A DNA stretch of 37,767 nucleotides from a virus. The DNA is taken from the IMG/VR virus record IMGVR_UViG_3300032304_001866, positions 1-37,767 of that record; one strand, written 5' to 3'. Shown here piece after piece: positions 15,372 to 23,646 of this stretch. Position 1 is the stretch's first letter. The number at the start of each line of letters is the position of its first letter. Both the position numbers and the translations under genes were made by a program. The notes beneath the pieces are model-generated. The model searched no databases and was not told the DNA's origin. It was given only the letters and a program-made list of their open reading frames with translations.

Positions 15372-15788
15372 GTGGCAGTAACAATTAAGAATAAACTTGT
15401 TGTGATAGGTAACCAAGTATTGGTTCCTGGTCATGAACCATTGTCAGAACAAACGACTAATAATCTTACTATAGCTCTCCAAGGAATTAATTCATATCTG
15501 CCAATAGCAATTGCCCTTGAATTAATACCAGGATCAAGAGTTGTAAAAGATCAACTTAGTTTTGGAACATATGGTAGTTATAAATATTTTGAACTTCCTG
15601 ATGGTCCACCTCCTACTGGAGAATGCCCAAGTAAGTGTATGGAAGATTGGTATAAAATATTGAGAGATGCAGCTAGAAATGTTCCAAGTTCAGCATCTGG
15701 TGATTATGAATGTGATGCATATAACACTTCAAAATGTGATAGTGATGATTACTTTGCGGACTTAGATCCAGAGAAGAGGCCAGAATGA
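15372..15788 (+). CDS. hypothetical structural-cluster protein, 138 aa
   Basis: The GTG at 15372 begins MAVTIKNKLVVIGNQVLVPG. The N-terminal 80 residues look like a beta-rich domain. The C-terminal part has four cysteines (two in CPSKC and two in ECDAYNTSKC) and an acidic tail, so a metal site is possible. It lies in the neck region and overlaps the next gene as ATGATG. No named counterpart. Confidence 0.6.
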   Translation: MAVTIKNKLVVIGNQVLVPGHEPLSEQTTNNLTIALQGINSYLPIAIALELIPGSRVVKDQLSFGTYGSYKYFELPDGPPPTGECPSKCMEDWYKILRDAARNVPSSASGDYECDAYNTSKCDSDDYFADLDPEKRPE

Positions 15789-16393
15789 TGAATCATCGAT
15801 TTGATTTTGACGATGAACTGCAGCAGGCATATTCATCGTTGCAAGACGCTAAAGATAATAGAACCGATGCTGAGAAGAATAGTAGTAAAATTGCTATTTA
15901 TGATCATTCCAATCCAGAAATAGCTAATATGGAGATGGAAGCTCTGAATTTGGTTAATGATTCAGGCGCTCCAACTATGGTTTTCCGTCGTTCTGATGAT
16001 ACTGGTCAAACTGATGAAACTTATAACGAAACTGCTAATCCAATATATCTTCCACCTGATATTATCAAAGGGATGTTTAAGCCAGAAAGTGTGTCTCTTC
16101 TCAAGGTTAAATGGGGTGTTGATTCAGATGTTAAATTTAAGATTCATTATTCAAGAGCTTATCTGCTCGGGCTGTATGGATCTAGACTTATAAGAACTGG
16201 TGATGTAATAAGTGTTCCACACAACACACTTATTCAAACTCAATCAACTGAATTTTTAGAAGGTAAAATAAATCGTTTGGATAAGTTTAGAGTCACACAC
16301 GCTACTGACACTGGAAATTACAACTATAGATGGTTATATTGGACTGTTGACGTTGAACCTCTTTCTGGTGACATTGCTATTAGGCCGAAATAA
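15785..16393 (+). CDS. putative neck/head-closure protein (gp14 position), 202 aa
   Basis: The start is a double ATG at 15785/15788 overlapping the previous stop. The N-terminal 60 residues are helical and charged. From about residue 60 comes a beta-rich domain: TMVFRRSDDTG, a hydrophobic strand SVSLLKVKWGVDSD, then RLIRTGDVISVPHNTL and RWLYWTVDVEPLSGD. Alternating strands with a GDVI turn are common in head-closure and neck proteins, and gene order (13-14-15) fits T4 gp14. The assignment is by position and general fold only. Confidence 0.45.
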   Translation: MMNHRFDFDDELQQAYSSLQDAKDNRTDAEKNSSKIAIYDHSNPEIANMEMEALNLVNDSGAPTMVFRRSDDTGQTDETYNETANPIYLPPDIIKGMFKPESVSLLKVKWGVDSDVKFKIHYSRAYLLGLYGSRLIRTGDVISVPHNTLIQTQSTEFLEGKINRLDKFRVTHATDTGNYNYRWLYWTVDVEPLSGDIAIRPK

Positions 16394-16647
16394 TGCCAGT
16401 AACGTCAAACTGGAACAGTGTTAAACAAGGCGTCATAGATGCTATGTCTAAACATGCAAAAGAATTTAAGAAGGAAGCTCTTGTTGATATCAAGAGTAGA
16501 TTAGATTCAAAAGGAATTAGTACAGCGATTGTAAAAAATGGTGTTGAGAAAACTGCCATGACAGCATCTGAATATGGTACTGGTAAAGTTTATTTCGATG
16601 AGGTATTCAAAGATATTGATAACCAACCATGGGTTGACAGCATATGA
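16393..16647 (+). CDS. hypothetical protein, 84 aa
   Basis: A short helical, lysine-rich N-terminal half (AMSKHAKEFKKEALVDIKSR) is followed by a less regular tail ending PWVDSI. It overlaps the upstream gene by one base and the gp15-like gene by four. Its place in the neck operon suggests a tail-completion or head-tail joining accessory role, but nothing in the sequence identifies it. Confidence 0.6.
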   Translation: MPVTSNWNSVKQGVIDAMSKHAKEFKKEALVDIKSRLDSKGISTAIVKNGVEKTAMTASEYGTGKVYFDEVFKDIDNQPWVDSI

Positions 16648-17567
16648 CAATATATCAATTTAATTTTAATCAAGGACAAGAGAAGTTAGATGGCTTTTCT
16701 CCCATAACTTCTGATGATAAAAATCAAGCTACAAAGAGTGCCGGAAGCCCTGTTGGACAAGACGATAGAGATGACTTGTATTATGGTAAGGGAGAACCTC
16801 AATTAGCTGGAAATTTAATTGATGACCCTATTGATGTTAATTATGTTGAAGAAGTAAGAGAAATTCAGCAACCTGGTTTTCATTTTATTGATACAGCAAT
16901 AAAGAATTATTTCAGTGGTATAAGAATACCAGTTAATAAAGGAACTGAAGCATATAGAATGATGAATGTTAAAATATCTGGCGGTGAGGCATCTACATTG
17001 ATTAAAACTGATAAAGATTTACGTGGTGCTAGATTAGCATTGCCTATAATGGCTATCACTAGAACTGCTGAGAATCCAGACCCTAAGAGATATTCTCCGC
17101 CTTATATGCCAATAGGTAGAAAATATCACAACAATGGCAGGAGAGTTGAATTAATTTATAGACCAGTTCCATATTTATTGGATTATACTCTTGAGATATG
17201 GACTGAATATAAAAATGATGCGGAACATGCTGTTTATTCTATCGCTTCAAGATTTAATCCGCTGGCGTCATTTTTCTTAGTTGATGTAACTGGAATGTCA
17301 TATGAATTAGTGATGAAAATGACTAGTAGCTCTGATACTAGTGAGCTTGAAGCTGATCAAGCTACCCATGCTAAAGTCAAGAAAAACATAAATATTCAAG
17401 TAGAAGGTTGGTTACCAATTTCAACCAAGGTTACACCTACTGTTTTGTCCAATCCTATATCAGTTAAAGAAGGTGTTGGATCTATTGGTGGTGGAAATCT
17501 ATTGGTGTCAGGAAATGACGTTCTGTATGGCGGAGAAACGTACATAGTTAACAGAGATAGGACCTAA
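16644..17567 (+). CDS. gp15-like tail terminator / sheath-stabilising protein, 307 aa
   Basis: After about 75 disordered residues the protein follows T4 gp15 (272 residues). FHFIDTAIKNYFSGIRIPV precedes a conserved strand (RGARLALPIMAITRTA). Next is RVELIYRPVPYLLDYTLEIW with the helix FNPLASFFLVDV, equivalent to the MIYELSIFTRYEDD region of T4. KKNINIQVEGWLPIS matches the EWSLTFEVNGW motif. gp15 caps the tube and sheath before head joining. The gene lies two upstream of the sheath gene, as expected for this module. Confidence 0.75.
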   Translation: MTIYQFNFNQGQEKLDGFSPITSDDKNQATKSAGSPVGQDDRDDLYYGKGEPQLAGNLIDDPIDVNYVEEVREIQQPGFHFIDTAIKNYFSGIRIPVNKGTEAYRMMNVKISGGEASTLIKTDKDLRGARLALPIMAITRTAENPDPKRYSPPYMPIGRKYHNNGRRVELIYRPVPYLLDYTLEIWTEYKNDAEHAVYSIASRFNPLASFFLVDVTGMSYELVMKMTSSSDTSELEADQATHAKVKKNINIQVEGWLPISTKVTPTVLSNPISVKEGVGSIGGGNLLVSGNDVLYGGETYIVNRDRT

Positions 17568-17568
17568 C

Positions 17569-17949
17569 ATGACCGACATGGCAACCCCTTCTAAGAAGCC
17601 TCTTTCTATAAAAGAGATTCGTAAGATGAAGGATGAGAAGCGTAAGTCTGAGATTGATAAACTCAGAATTTATAATATTTCAAGACTTCAGACTGTTAAT
17701 ATTCAGATATATGGCAAAAATTCAAAACTGGTACCACATCAGCAGTCAATACGAATTGCCCCAGGACGTCACGTTGACCTTCCTGTGTCAAGGCTGATCG
17801 CTGAACAAATTGTCAATTTGAAGAAGACTGGATTTATTCGTACAGTTAAAGTTGATACTACTACAAAGATCACTGAAAATACTGAAACTCTGTTGAGCAT
17901 TCCGACTGAAGTAAAGCCAAATAAGATCAAAGCCAAAAATACTAAGTGA
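17569..17949 (+). CDS. hypothetical basic protein upstream of the sheath gene, 126 aa
   Basis: The first 40 residues are highly basic and helical (SIKEIRKMKDEKRKSEIDK). The rest is a small beta-rich domain (QTVNIQIYGKNSKLVPHQQS, RIAPGRHVDLPVSRL) and a lysine-rich tail. The start at 17569 has AGGA nearby; a second Met four codons in is possible. It is the last gene before a terminator, so it ends the neck operon. No family recognised. Confidence 0.65.
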   Translation: MTDMATPSKKPLSIKEIRKMKDEKRKSEIDKLRIYNISRLQTVNIQIYGKNSKLVPHQQSIRIAPGRHVDLPVSRLIAEQIVNLKKTGFIRTVKVDTTTKITENTETLLSIPTEVKPNKIKAKNTK

Positions 17950-17975
17950 TAAAACCATTTAGTGCTGATCAGAAC

Positions 17976-18009
17976 TCAACCCTGGCGCTATCGTCAGGGT
18001 TGAATTGTT
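17976..18009 (+). terminator. hairpin terminator before the sheath gene
   Basis: TCAACCCTG at 17976-17984 pairs with CAGGGTTGA at 17995-18003, a perfect nine-base-pair stem with a ten-base loop, followed by ATTGTT. The T tract is short, so termination may be partial. It separates the neck operon from the sheath-tube unit. Confidence 0.7.
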
Positions 18010-18025
18010 AATGGTACTATTCCGA

Positions 18026-18040
18026 CAAAAATATTATAGG
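18026..18040 (+). promoter_or_regulatory. candidate promoter of the sheath-tube unit (CAAAAATATTATAGG)
   Basis: The motif sits just after a terminator hairpin and 40 bases before the sheath start, the expected place for a promoter of a highly expressed gene. It matches the recurring CAAA-TATA-TA motif, and the preceding CCGA is close to the CGGA that precedes the same motif at 37712. Confidence 0.5.
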
Positions 18041-18080
18041 CAAAGATACACTAACTTAATCAGACCATACGGAGTAAATA

Positions 18081-21008
18081 ATGGCCACTTTCCTCTCGCC
18101 TGCAGTTTTCGTCAATGAGATTGATCTCTCAGCGCTTCCTGCAGGATCATCGGGGATAATTCCGGCTTTCTTAGGTGCTGCTAAGAAAGGATTGTTAAAT
18201 AAAGTCTATGCGATAACTAACGCGCAACAGTATATTGATACTTTTGGCGAGCCTTTCTCAGAAAGCTTCCTTGGCTACGCAGTTCTGGCCTACATGGAAG
18301 AAGGCAATCTGGCCTATGTAATGCGTGTTGGTGTTGAATGTGAGCAGGATCAGCCAGCCGAACTCTCAAGTGTTTGCATCGATACCACTGGCAACCGTGA
18401 AAAAGGCTGGGGCAGAATCCCGCTGTTCCGTGGTATTGATTTCGGTGGCATCAATACTCGTGTTGCTGGCAGTAATGGATGGACCTTCCACGATGCAGCT
18501 ATCACCTTCACTGAGTTCAATGACTCAGTAGTTGATCCTGGCACCGCTGGACCAACCTCAGCTTCTCTGACCTTCACTGGTTCTAACTACATAGGATCAG
18601 CTGACGATAGCTTCCTGCTCCTCATCACTGGCAAGCCGACCGTAACTGGTGGCATCCCAATGACTGGCGCAACCTACGTTGTGATCAGAACCTCTGATGG
18701 CGCAACGGTTGCTAGCGGAACCCTCCAGGAAAGCGGCACCCCAGGAACCAGTGAGAATATCACTCTTCCTGATGGCATCGAAGTTCAGGTCGTGATGGGC
18801 GCTGGTGGGCCAGATCAGACCCTGGATGTCAACGATTCATTCAGATTCTCAGTCCAGCCAAACAACCGTAACTTCGCATTCCGTGTTGACAACGAAGATC
18901 CTTCGGCTGTCAACATCTACACGATGCCGGTTGGTACCATACCTGACGCTGCAACCCTTGCCTCTACTGTTTTCGCTCTTAGCGGGTTCCAGTCTGAGAA
19001 TTACTTCGTGTCTGACAATGGTGATGGAAGTGCGAAGTTCCGTACTGAAATTCCTGGTCAGATGATCCAGCTGTGGAACTACGCTGATGGAACTGGCACG
19101 ACTTCTGTTCCGGCCTATCCGGCTGAAGCATTCGCCATCGAAATCGGCCAGAGTCTCTACGCTTTCGACATTCCTCGCTCAAATCTGATCGGCCTTGAGA
19201 CTGGTGTTTTCAACATCACCAGTTCAAACAACATCGTTGTGATCGAACTGAATGATACCGTAATCACTCAGTTCACCGCAACCTTGCCGGTTGGATACAA
19301 CCTGCCTGCATCGACCATCGCATCGGCCATCAATGCTGCCGCGACTGTCCTTGGCGACACCCTCATCAGATCATTCGCTCTGGCCATTCCTGGCGGTGAA
19401 AAGGTTCTCGTAATCGAGTCAACCGATGCCCACCGTTTCGGCACCGTCAAGATGCTGGCTGATGGTTCTCATCCAAAGACCCTGCGCTTTGCTGAGACTG
19501 TCGGAATCGGATACCCCTACACCGAATCATATCGTGGGTACCGTGATCTGCGCGTCACCCTTCCTCCTGGCGGTGAAGTAACTGAGCAGATGCCTCTCTC
19601 ATGCGAGCAATATGGCAACGGAGACGTTACCAAGGCTGCTCAGTGCATGATCGATCAGGCTTACTATGGCAACATAGTTGGATGGTTTGTTGCTCCTTCA
19701 CCCGGCACTTGGGTTGAGGGGTACAAGCTCGATATCGATATCTTTAAGGGAGCAAACGTCCCGGCTGGACGTTATGAAATCACCCTTACTGATGCCAATG
19801 GTGTTCTGCTGACCAGAATCCAGAACGTCTCGTTTGATCCAAGAGAGACTGCAAACTACATCGGAAACCTTGTCAACCCGATTGACAACACCGATGACGT
19901 GCGCGGCAACGAGTTCATTCGCTGGATCGATCGTCCAAGCTTCCTGAATAACGACATCAATGATCCAGGAACCTTTGAGGTTCGTCAGCCAGCGCAGTTC
20001 TTCGATCGTGAGTTCGATGGTCAGGCCAATGGCATTCCGACCGATCCGATCTTCTCGACCGAACTTGACCGCGCTGTGATCGGCAACCCTGCTGAACTGA
20101 CCGGTATCTACAAGTTCTCTAGTCCAGAGACTTATGATATCTCACTGCTCGTTACCCCAGGGTTCAGCAGTGGTGCAGTCATCACGACTGCTCTCTCGGT
20201 CTGCACTCAGCGTGGCGATGCCTTCTACATCGTCGATCCTCCGTTCGGCCTCAACGCCCAGCAGGTTGTTGACTGGCATAACGGTCTGCTCTTCACTGAC
20301 CTGCGCGTGGCTCTTGATAGCAGTTACGGTGGTCTGTACCACCCCTGGATCAAGATTTACGATCAGTTCAATGGTGGTGATATCTGGGTACCACCAGCTG
20401 GTCACGTTGCTGCAGTCTTTGCACGCACCGATCGTGTTGCGGAAATGTGGTTCGCTCCTGCTGGCTTGAACCGTGGTAAGTTCATCACCGCTCTTGATGT
20501 CGAAGTCGAGCATACTCGCGGCGAACGCGATTTGCTCTATGGGTACAACAACGCGGTTAACCCGATCATCAAGTACCCACAGCGCGGAATCCACATTTGG
20601 GGTCAGAGAACCTTGCAGCGCAAGGACAGTGCTCTCGACCGCATCAACGTCCGCATGCTGCTCATCGCCATCAAGAAAGCTCTTGCTGGCCCTCAGGGAC
20701 TTCTCAACGAGTACCTGTTTGAGCCGAATGACAGAATCACCCGTCAGCTGGTGACCGGTTCTATCAACAACTACATGGCTGATATCGCTGCTCGTCGCGG
20801 CGTAACTGCCTGGAAAGTTGTTTGCGATGAATCGAACAACACCCCGATCAGAATCGATCGCAATGAACTCTGGATTGCGCTGCTGCTCAAGCCGACACGC
20901 GCAATCGAATTCATCGTGCTGAACGTGGGCATTCTCCGTACCGATCAGAGCTTCGTCGCGGAAGAGGTTCTTGCCGCTGTCGGCGTCACGACTGCGACTG
21001 CGGCCTAA
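18081..21008 (+). CDS. tail sheath protein (gp18-like), 975 aa
   Basis: The N-terminus (MATFLSPAVFVNEIDLS, then IIPAFLGAAKKGLLNK) and C-terminus (VEHTRGERDLLYGYNNAVNP, IWGQRTLQRKDSALDRINVR, LNEYLFEPNDRITRQLVTGS) are typical contractile sheath sequence. The protein forms the helical sleeve that contracts during infection. At 975 residues it is much longer than T4 gp18 (659); the extra mass lies in the middle, about residues 95-640, which probably holds surface-exposed beta domains (TSASLTFTGSNYIGSADDSF is an example). A strong CGGAG ribosome site at 18070-18074 precedes the ATG. Codon use is C-ending and G/C-rich, unlike most neighbours, consistent with very high expression. Confidence 0.95.
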   Translation: MATFLSPAVFVNEIDLSALPAGSSGIIPAFLGAAKKGLLNKVYAITNAQQYIDTFGEPFSESFLGYAVLAYMEEGNLAYVMRVGVECEQDQPAELSSVCIDTTGNREKGWGRIPLFRGIDFGGINTRVAGSNGWTFHDAAITFTEFNDSVVDPGTAGPTSASLTFTGSNYIGSADDSFLLLITGKPTVTGGIPMTGATYVVIRTSDGATVASGTLQESGTPGTSENITLPDGIEVQVVMGAGGPDQTLDVNDSFRFSVQPNNRNFAFRVDNEDPSAVNIYTMPVGTIPDAATLASTVFALSGFQSENYFVSDNGDGSAKFRTEIPGQMIQLWNYADGTGTTSVPAYPAEAFAIEIGQSLYAFDIPRSNLIGLETGVFNITSSNNIVVIELNDTVITQFTATLPVGYNLPASTIASAINAAATVLGDTLIRSFALAIPGGEKVLVIESTDAHRFGTVKMLADGSHPKTLRFAETVGIGYPYTESYRGYRDLRVTLPPGGEVTEQMPLSCEQYGNGDVTKAAQCMIDQAYYGNIVGWFVAPSPGTWVEGYKLDIDIFKGANVPAGRYEITLTDANGVLLTRIQNVSFDPRETANYIGNLVNPIDNTDDVRGNEFIRWIDRPSFLNNDINDPGTFEVRQPAQFFDREFDGQANGIPTDPIFSTELDRAVIGNPAELTGIYKFSSPETYDISLLVTPGFSSGAVITTALSVCTQRGDAFYIVDPPFGLNAQQVVDWHNGLLFTDLRVALDSSYGGLYHPWIKIYDQFNGGDIWVPPAGHVAAVFARTDRVAEMWFAPAGLNRGKFITALDVEVEHTRGERDLLYGYNNAVNPIIKYPQRGIHIWGQRTLQRKDSALDRINVRMLLIAIKKALAGPQGLLNEYLFEPNDRITRQLVTGSINNYMADIAARRGVTAWKVVCDESNNTPIRIDRNELWIALLLKPTRAIEFIVLNVGILRTDQSFVAEEVLAAVGVTTATAA

Positions 21009-21022
21009 GCCTAGTCCAAAAC

Positions 21023-21033
21023 CAAATATAATA
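21023..21033 (+). promoter_or_regulatory. candidate promoter motif CAAATATAATA before the tube gene
   Basis: The motif lies in the 38-base gap between sheath and tube, followed directly by CGGAG (21034-21038), the tube ribosome site. A separate late promoter for the tube would let it be made in excess of sheath message. Confidence 0.4.
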
Positions 21034-21046
21034 CGGAGAATTTCAC

Positions 21047-21553
21047 ATGCCAGGGTTCAAAATAAATGGTCAGGGCGGAGAGGCCGATGCCAAGATCGAG
21101 TCAAACCGCAAGCACCGCTGGAAATTCACCATCATTTCTGGCGGGTTGAACAAAGAGGCAGTTTATCTGTCTAATGCTCAACGACCACACGTGATCATCG
21201 AAGAAGCGAAGATGGAGCATGACCAGGAAACGGCATACTTCGCTGGTAAGCACCATTGGGAACCGATCACCCTGGTGTTCTATGACGTCTATGGTGACGC
21301 CAAGACCAGTAGTGAAGTATGGAACTGGTTCAACAAGGCTGTCAAGGTCAGATCAGCCAGTGCTGATGTGCCATCAGCCTACAAGAAAGATTCTAAGCTT
21401 GAAATGACCAAAGCTGATGGTGGAACCCAAGAGACTTGGGATATTTACAACAGCTGGGCCATAGACGCCAACTGGAATGATCTCGACTATAGTAACAGTG
21501 AGATCGCAACCATTGACGTGTCGATGAAGTACGACAGAGCAGTAAGATCTTAA
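21047..21553 (+). CDS. tail tube protein (gp19-like), 168 aa
   Basis: The length matches T4 gp19 (163 residues) and the gene directly follows the sheath. Recognisable features are an N-terminal strand region (HRWKFTIISGGL), HHWEPITLVFYDVYGD with the central tube-protein strand, and a C-terminal WAIDANWNDLDYSNSEI then TIDVSMKYDRA. The protein stacks as hexameric rings to form the DNA channel. It has a clear CGGAG ribosome site and the same G/C-rich codon use as the sheath; a perfect terminator follows. Confidence 0.92.
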   Translation: MPGFKINGQGGEADAKIESNRKHRWKFTIISGGLNKEAVYLSNAQRPHVIIEEAKMEHDQETAYFAGKHHWEPITLVFYDVYGDAKTSSEVWNWFNKAVKVRSASADVPSAYKKDSKLEMTKADGGTQETWDIYNSWAIDANWNDLDYSNSEIATIDVSMKYDRAVRS

Positions 21554-21570
21554 TAAAATAATATTGCAAT

Positions 21571-21610
21571 GTGAGGCCAGCCTTATTTTTAGGGCTGGCT
21601 TCACTGTTTT
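21571..21610 (+). terminator. strong intrinsic terminator after the tube gene
   Basis: GTGAGGCCAGCC (21571-21582) pairs with GGCTGGCTTCAC (21593-21604) over 12 base pairs with one G-T wobble and a ten-base loop, followed by TGTTTTT. It closes the sheath-tube transcription unit. Confidence 0.88.
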
Positions 21611-21639
21611 TCAGATTTTCTCTTGCGAGTAATTATAAT

Positions 21640-22587
21640 ATGAGCAAGAATGACGAATTACCTGATCAGGTTATAGAGAATGCTGCCAAAATGGCAAAGG
21701 GAGAACAGGCTCAGCCAAAAACTGACCTGTTTGACGAACTTTTAGGTAAATCAGATGATTATTTCATGCCATGGGAGACTGTAGAACTCCCAAGTAAAGG
21801 CCAGTATTACGATAATATGCCTAATGGTACTGTTAGAATTCGTCCAATGGGTATAGATGTTGATAAAATGATGGCTAACCAGAGAATAGCCCAGAGTGGT
21901 GAACTTCTCAATAAGATCACCGAAGCGTGCATTCAATTACCAGAAGGTATGACTGTTCATGATCTGATTGCTGGTGATCAATTCTTCCTTCTGTACTATC
22001 TCCGTGGTATCACCCATGGTCCTGAATATGAGTTCGTAACTGATTGCCCGCACTGTGGCACCAAGAGCACTTATGATTATGATTTAAGAGATCTTTCTAA
22101 AACCATTAAAGGGCCACATCCAGATCATCCAGTTGAGCCGATGTCTGTGGAACTTCCGTTTATTAGTGGCAAGTTGAACAAGAAGATTGAAGCATTAGTA
22201 AGATTGATCAGAGTTAAGGACATAAGTGCTATGTCCAAGGGTACTGCTGCTGTTATAGATCCTCTCAAGAGAGGTAAGGCACGTTCTCGCGGTCAGAATG
22301 GTTCAAAGGTTATCAAACAGGATTCTGAAGATCTTTACACAAAGAATATTTCTATGACCATTGTTGGATTTAGAGTTGATGGTGTCGAGTTCCATGATGA
22401 CAGAAAATTCAAATTGATGGATAAGTTACATCAGCGTGACTCTGCTACCATCCGTGAATTCGTAGATTCAATCACTCCTGGTATTGATACTACTGTTGAA
22501 GTGACGTGCCAGAATGATGAATGCAAGAAGGATTATAGTATCAGTTTACCGTTTGGTGAGAACTTTTTTCGCTCAACTAAGAGGTGA
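21640..22587 (+). CDS. gp26-like baseplate hub / tail assembly chaperone, 315 aa
   Basis: I start at ATG 21640 (MSKNDELPDQ), since an in-frame ATG at 21571 would translate the terminator hairpin. After a disordered N-terminus come FMPWETVELPSKGQYYD and VRIRPMGIDVDKMMAN, typical of the T4 gp26 family. There is a putative zinc site with two cysteine pairs: CPHC near residue 151 and CQNDEC near 298. T4 gp26 is 208 residues. The family is annotated as hub protein and is often placed as a tape-measure chaperone next to the tube gene, as here. No Shine-Dalgarno; TATAAT directly precedes the ATG. Confidence 0.75.
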   Translation: MSKNDELPDQVIENAAKMAKGEQAQPKTDLFDELLGKSDDYFMPWETVELPSKGQYYDNMPNGTVRIRPMGIDVDKMMANQRIAQSGELLNKITEACIQLPEGMTVHDLIAGDQFFLLYYLRGITHGPEYEFVTDCPHCGTKSTYDYDLRDLSKTIKGPHPDHPVEPMSVELPFISGKLNKKIEALVRLIRVKDISAMSKGTAAVIDPLKRGKARSRGQNGSKVIKQDSEDLYTKNISMTIVGFRVDGVEFHDDRKFKLMDKLHQRDSATIREFVDSITPGIDTTVEVTCQNDECKKDYSISLPFGENFFRSTKR

Positions 22588-22591
22588 TTCG

Positions 22592-22792
22592 TTGGAAGCC
22601 CAATATTGGGCTATCTGGGGACAAATCTTCCTGCTTAAAGAATACTGTAAGTTCAGTTTATTTGAACTTAAAATAATGACTGGTGAAGAACGGGTATGGT
22701 ATATCGAGAGATATAAGGAAGAGCAGGAGAGGAAGCAGAAGGAAGAACAAAAAGCTAGTAAGCGTTCTGCTCCCAATGTAAGACGAAGATAG
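22592..22792 (+). CDS. small partner of the gp26-like protein (possible tail chaperone), 66 aa
   Basis: I place the start at TTG 22592 because GAGGTG lies at 22581-22586; the frame is open further upstream inside the gp26-like gene. The protein (YWAIWGQIFLLKEYCKFSLF, then MTGEERVWYIERYKEEQERK) has the aromatic helix, M-x-x-x-ER-W and charged tail seen in small proteins following gp26-type genes and in the second parts of tape-measure chaperone pairs. It is in the +1 frame relative to the upstream gene, so a frameshift product is an alternative. Confidence 0.6.
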   Translation: MEAQYWAIWGQIFLLKEYCKFSLFELKIMTGEERVWYIERYKEEQERKQKEEQKASKRSAPNVRRR

Positions 22793-22794
22793 TG

Positions 22795-22809
22795 CAAATA
22801 TATAATATG
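22795..22809 (+). promoter_or_regulatory. candidate late promoter motif CAAATATATAATATG
   Basis: The recurring motif here runs into the ATG at 22807. If it works as a T4-type late promoter the transcript would begin at or after this ATG. It would therefore drive a later start, give a leaderless message, or only serve as an AT-rich translation enhancer. Confidence 0.35.
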
Positions 22810-23646
22810 AGTGATAGACTTAATTCATCTGTTGGTGGGAGCGTGGCATTGAATGCGACGTTTCTTAAAGATGGTGTTCCTACCGACCCGTATGCTATTC
22901 GTGTAGTAAGAATTTATAAGCAATCTGTACGTGAAGAAAATAAAGTGATGGAGATAATTATTCCTGCTCCAGGATCAACTGACTATCAAACAATTTTCGA
23001 TTCAGTATTTCAACGTACACCAAAACCTTTAACTGATCAGACTGGAATTTGTGGCACTGATTTACCTCCACAATATCTTCCAGGTTCCTATACTTTAAAT
23101 CTCAATCTTGATTGCAAGACGTTCCAAGAGGGAACATATTTTGATGTTTGGTGTTTCATTGGTGATCTGGCTTGCTATCCGAATCCTAGTGAAATAGATT
23201 GGGATGATGAATCACTTTGGACATGCCAATGCAATAAATTCTATGTTGGTGCTGCAAATGGCTGGGCGATGGATGATGATTTAACCAATATAAGACTTGG
23301 ATTTGAACCTCTTGATTCTAAGTTCATGCAGCCAGAAAAGCGGATGCTTGAAGTTGGAATGATGCCGTTACCGTTGTATGATTATGATTACAAGAAGTTG
23401 GCGGCTATAATGCCAGCTTTAAAGGGTAAAATAACTATTGAAACTCAAAATTGTGAAGTGATGATTAGTGATGCTGATATGAAAATAGGTCTTAGATCTG
23501 GATCATATAGATCTAATCCATATGTTTTGAAATATTTAATTGATACTTCTAAGTTCCTTAAGGGGACTTATAAATATAAAGTAAGTGTTGATCTTCCTAA
23601 TGGTGAATCTCGTGTTTCTGATTACTTCTACCTGACGGTGCGCTAA
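22807..23646 (+). CDS. putative virion structural protein, 279 aa
   Basis: The start is ATG 22807; a GTG at 22792 overlaps the previous stop and is less likely. The protein is beta-rich with two similar halves. GGSVALNATFLKDGVPTDPY followed by IRVVRIYKQ, and later SYTLNLNLDCKTFQEGTYFD and KGTYKYKVSVDLPNGESRVS, look like immunoglobulin-like strands. Cysteines are frequent in the middle (WTCQCNKFY). A decoration, tail or baseplate role is likely from position. No named family. Confidence 0.6.
   Translation: MSDRLNSSVGGSVALNATFLKDGVPTDPYAIRVVRIYKQSVREENKVMEIIIPAPGSTDYQTIFDSVFQRTPKPLTDQTGICGTDLPPQYLPGSYTLNLNLDCKTFQEGTYFDVWCFIGDLACYPNPSEIDWDDESLWTCQCNKFYVGAANGWAMDDDLTNIRLGFEPLDSKFMQPEKRMLEVGMMPLPLYDYDYKKLAAIMPALKGKITIETQNCEVMISDADMKIGLRSGSYRSNPYVLKYLIDTSKFLKGTYKYKVSVDLPNGESRVSDYFYLTVR

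Noticed and set aside
20142-20594. 150-residue minus-strand frame in the sheath gene
   Set aside because: It lies opposite the most conserved sheath sequence and arises from the low stop frequency of G/C-rich codons.
21571-21639. N-terminal extension of the gp26-like protein from ATG 21571
   Set aside because: The codons would lie within a perfect terminator hairpin.
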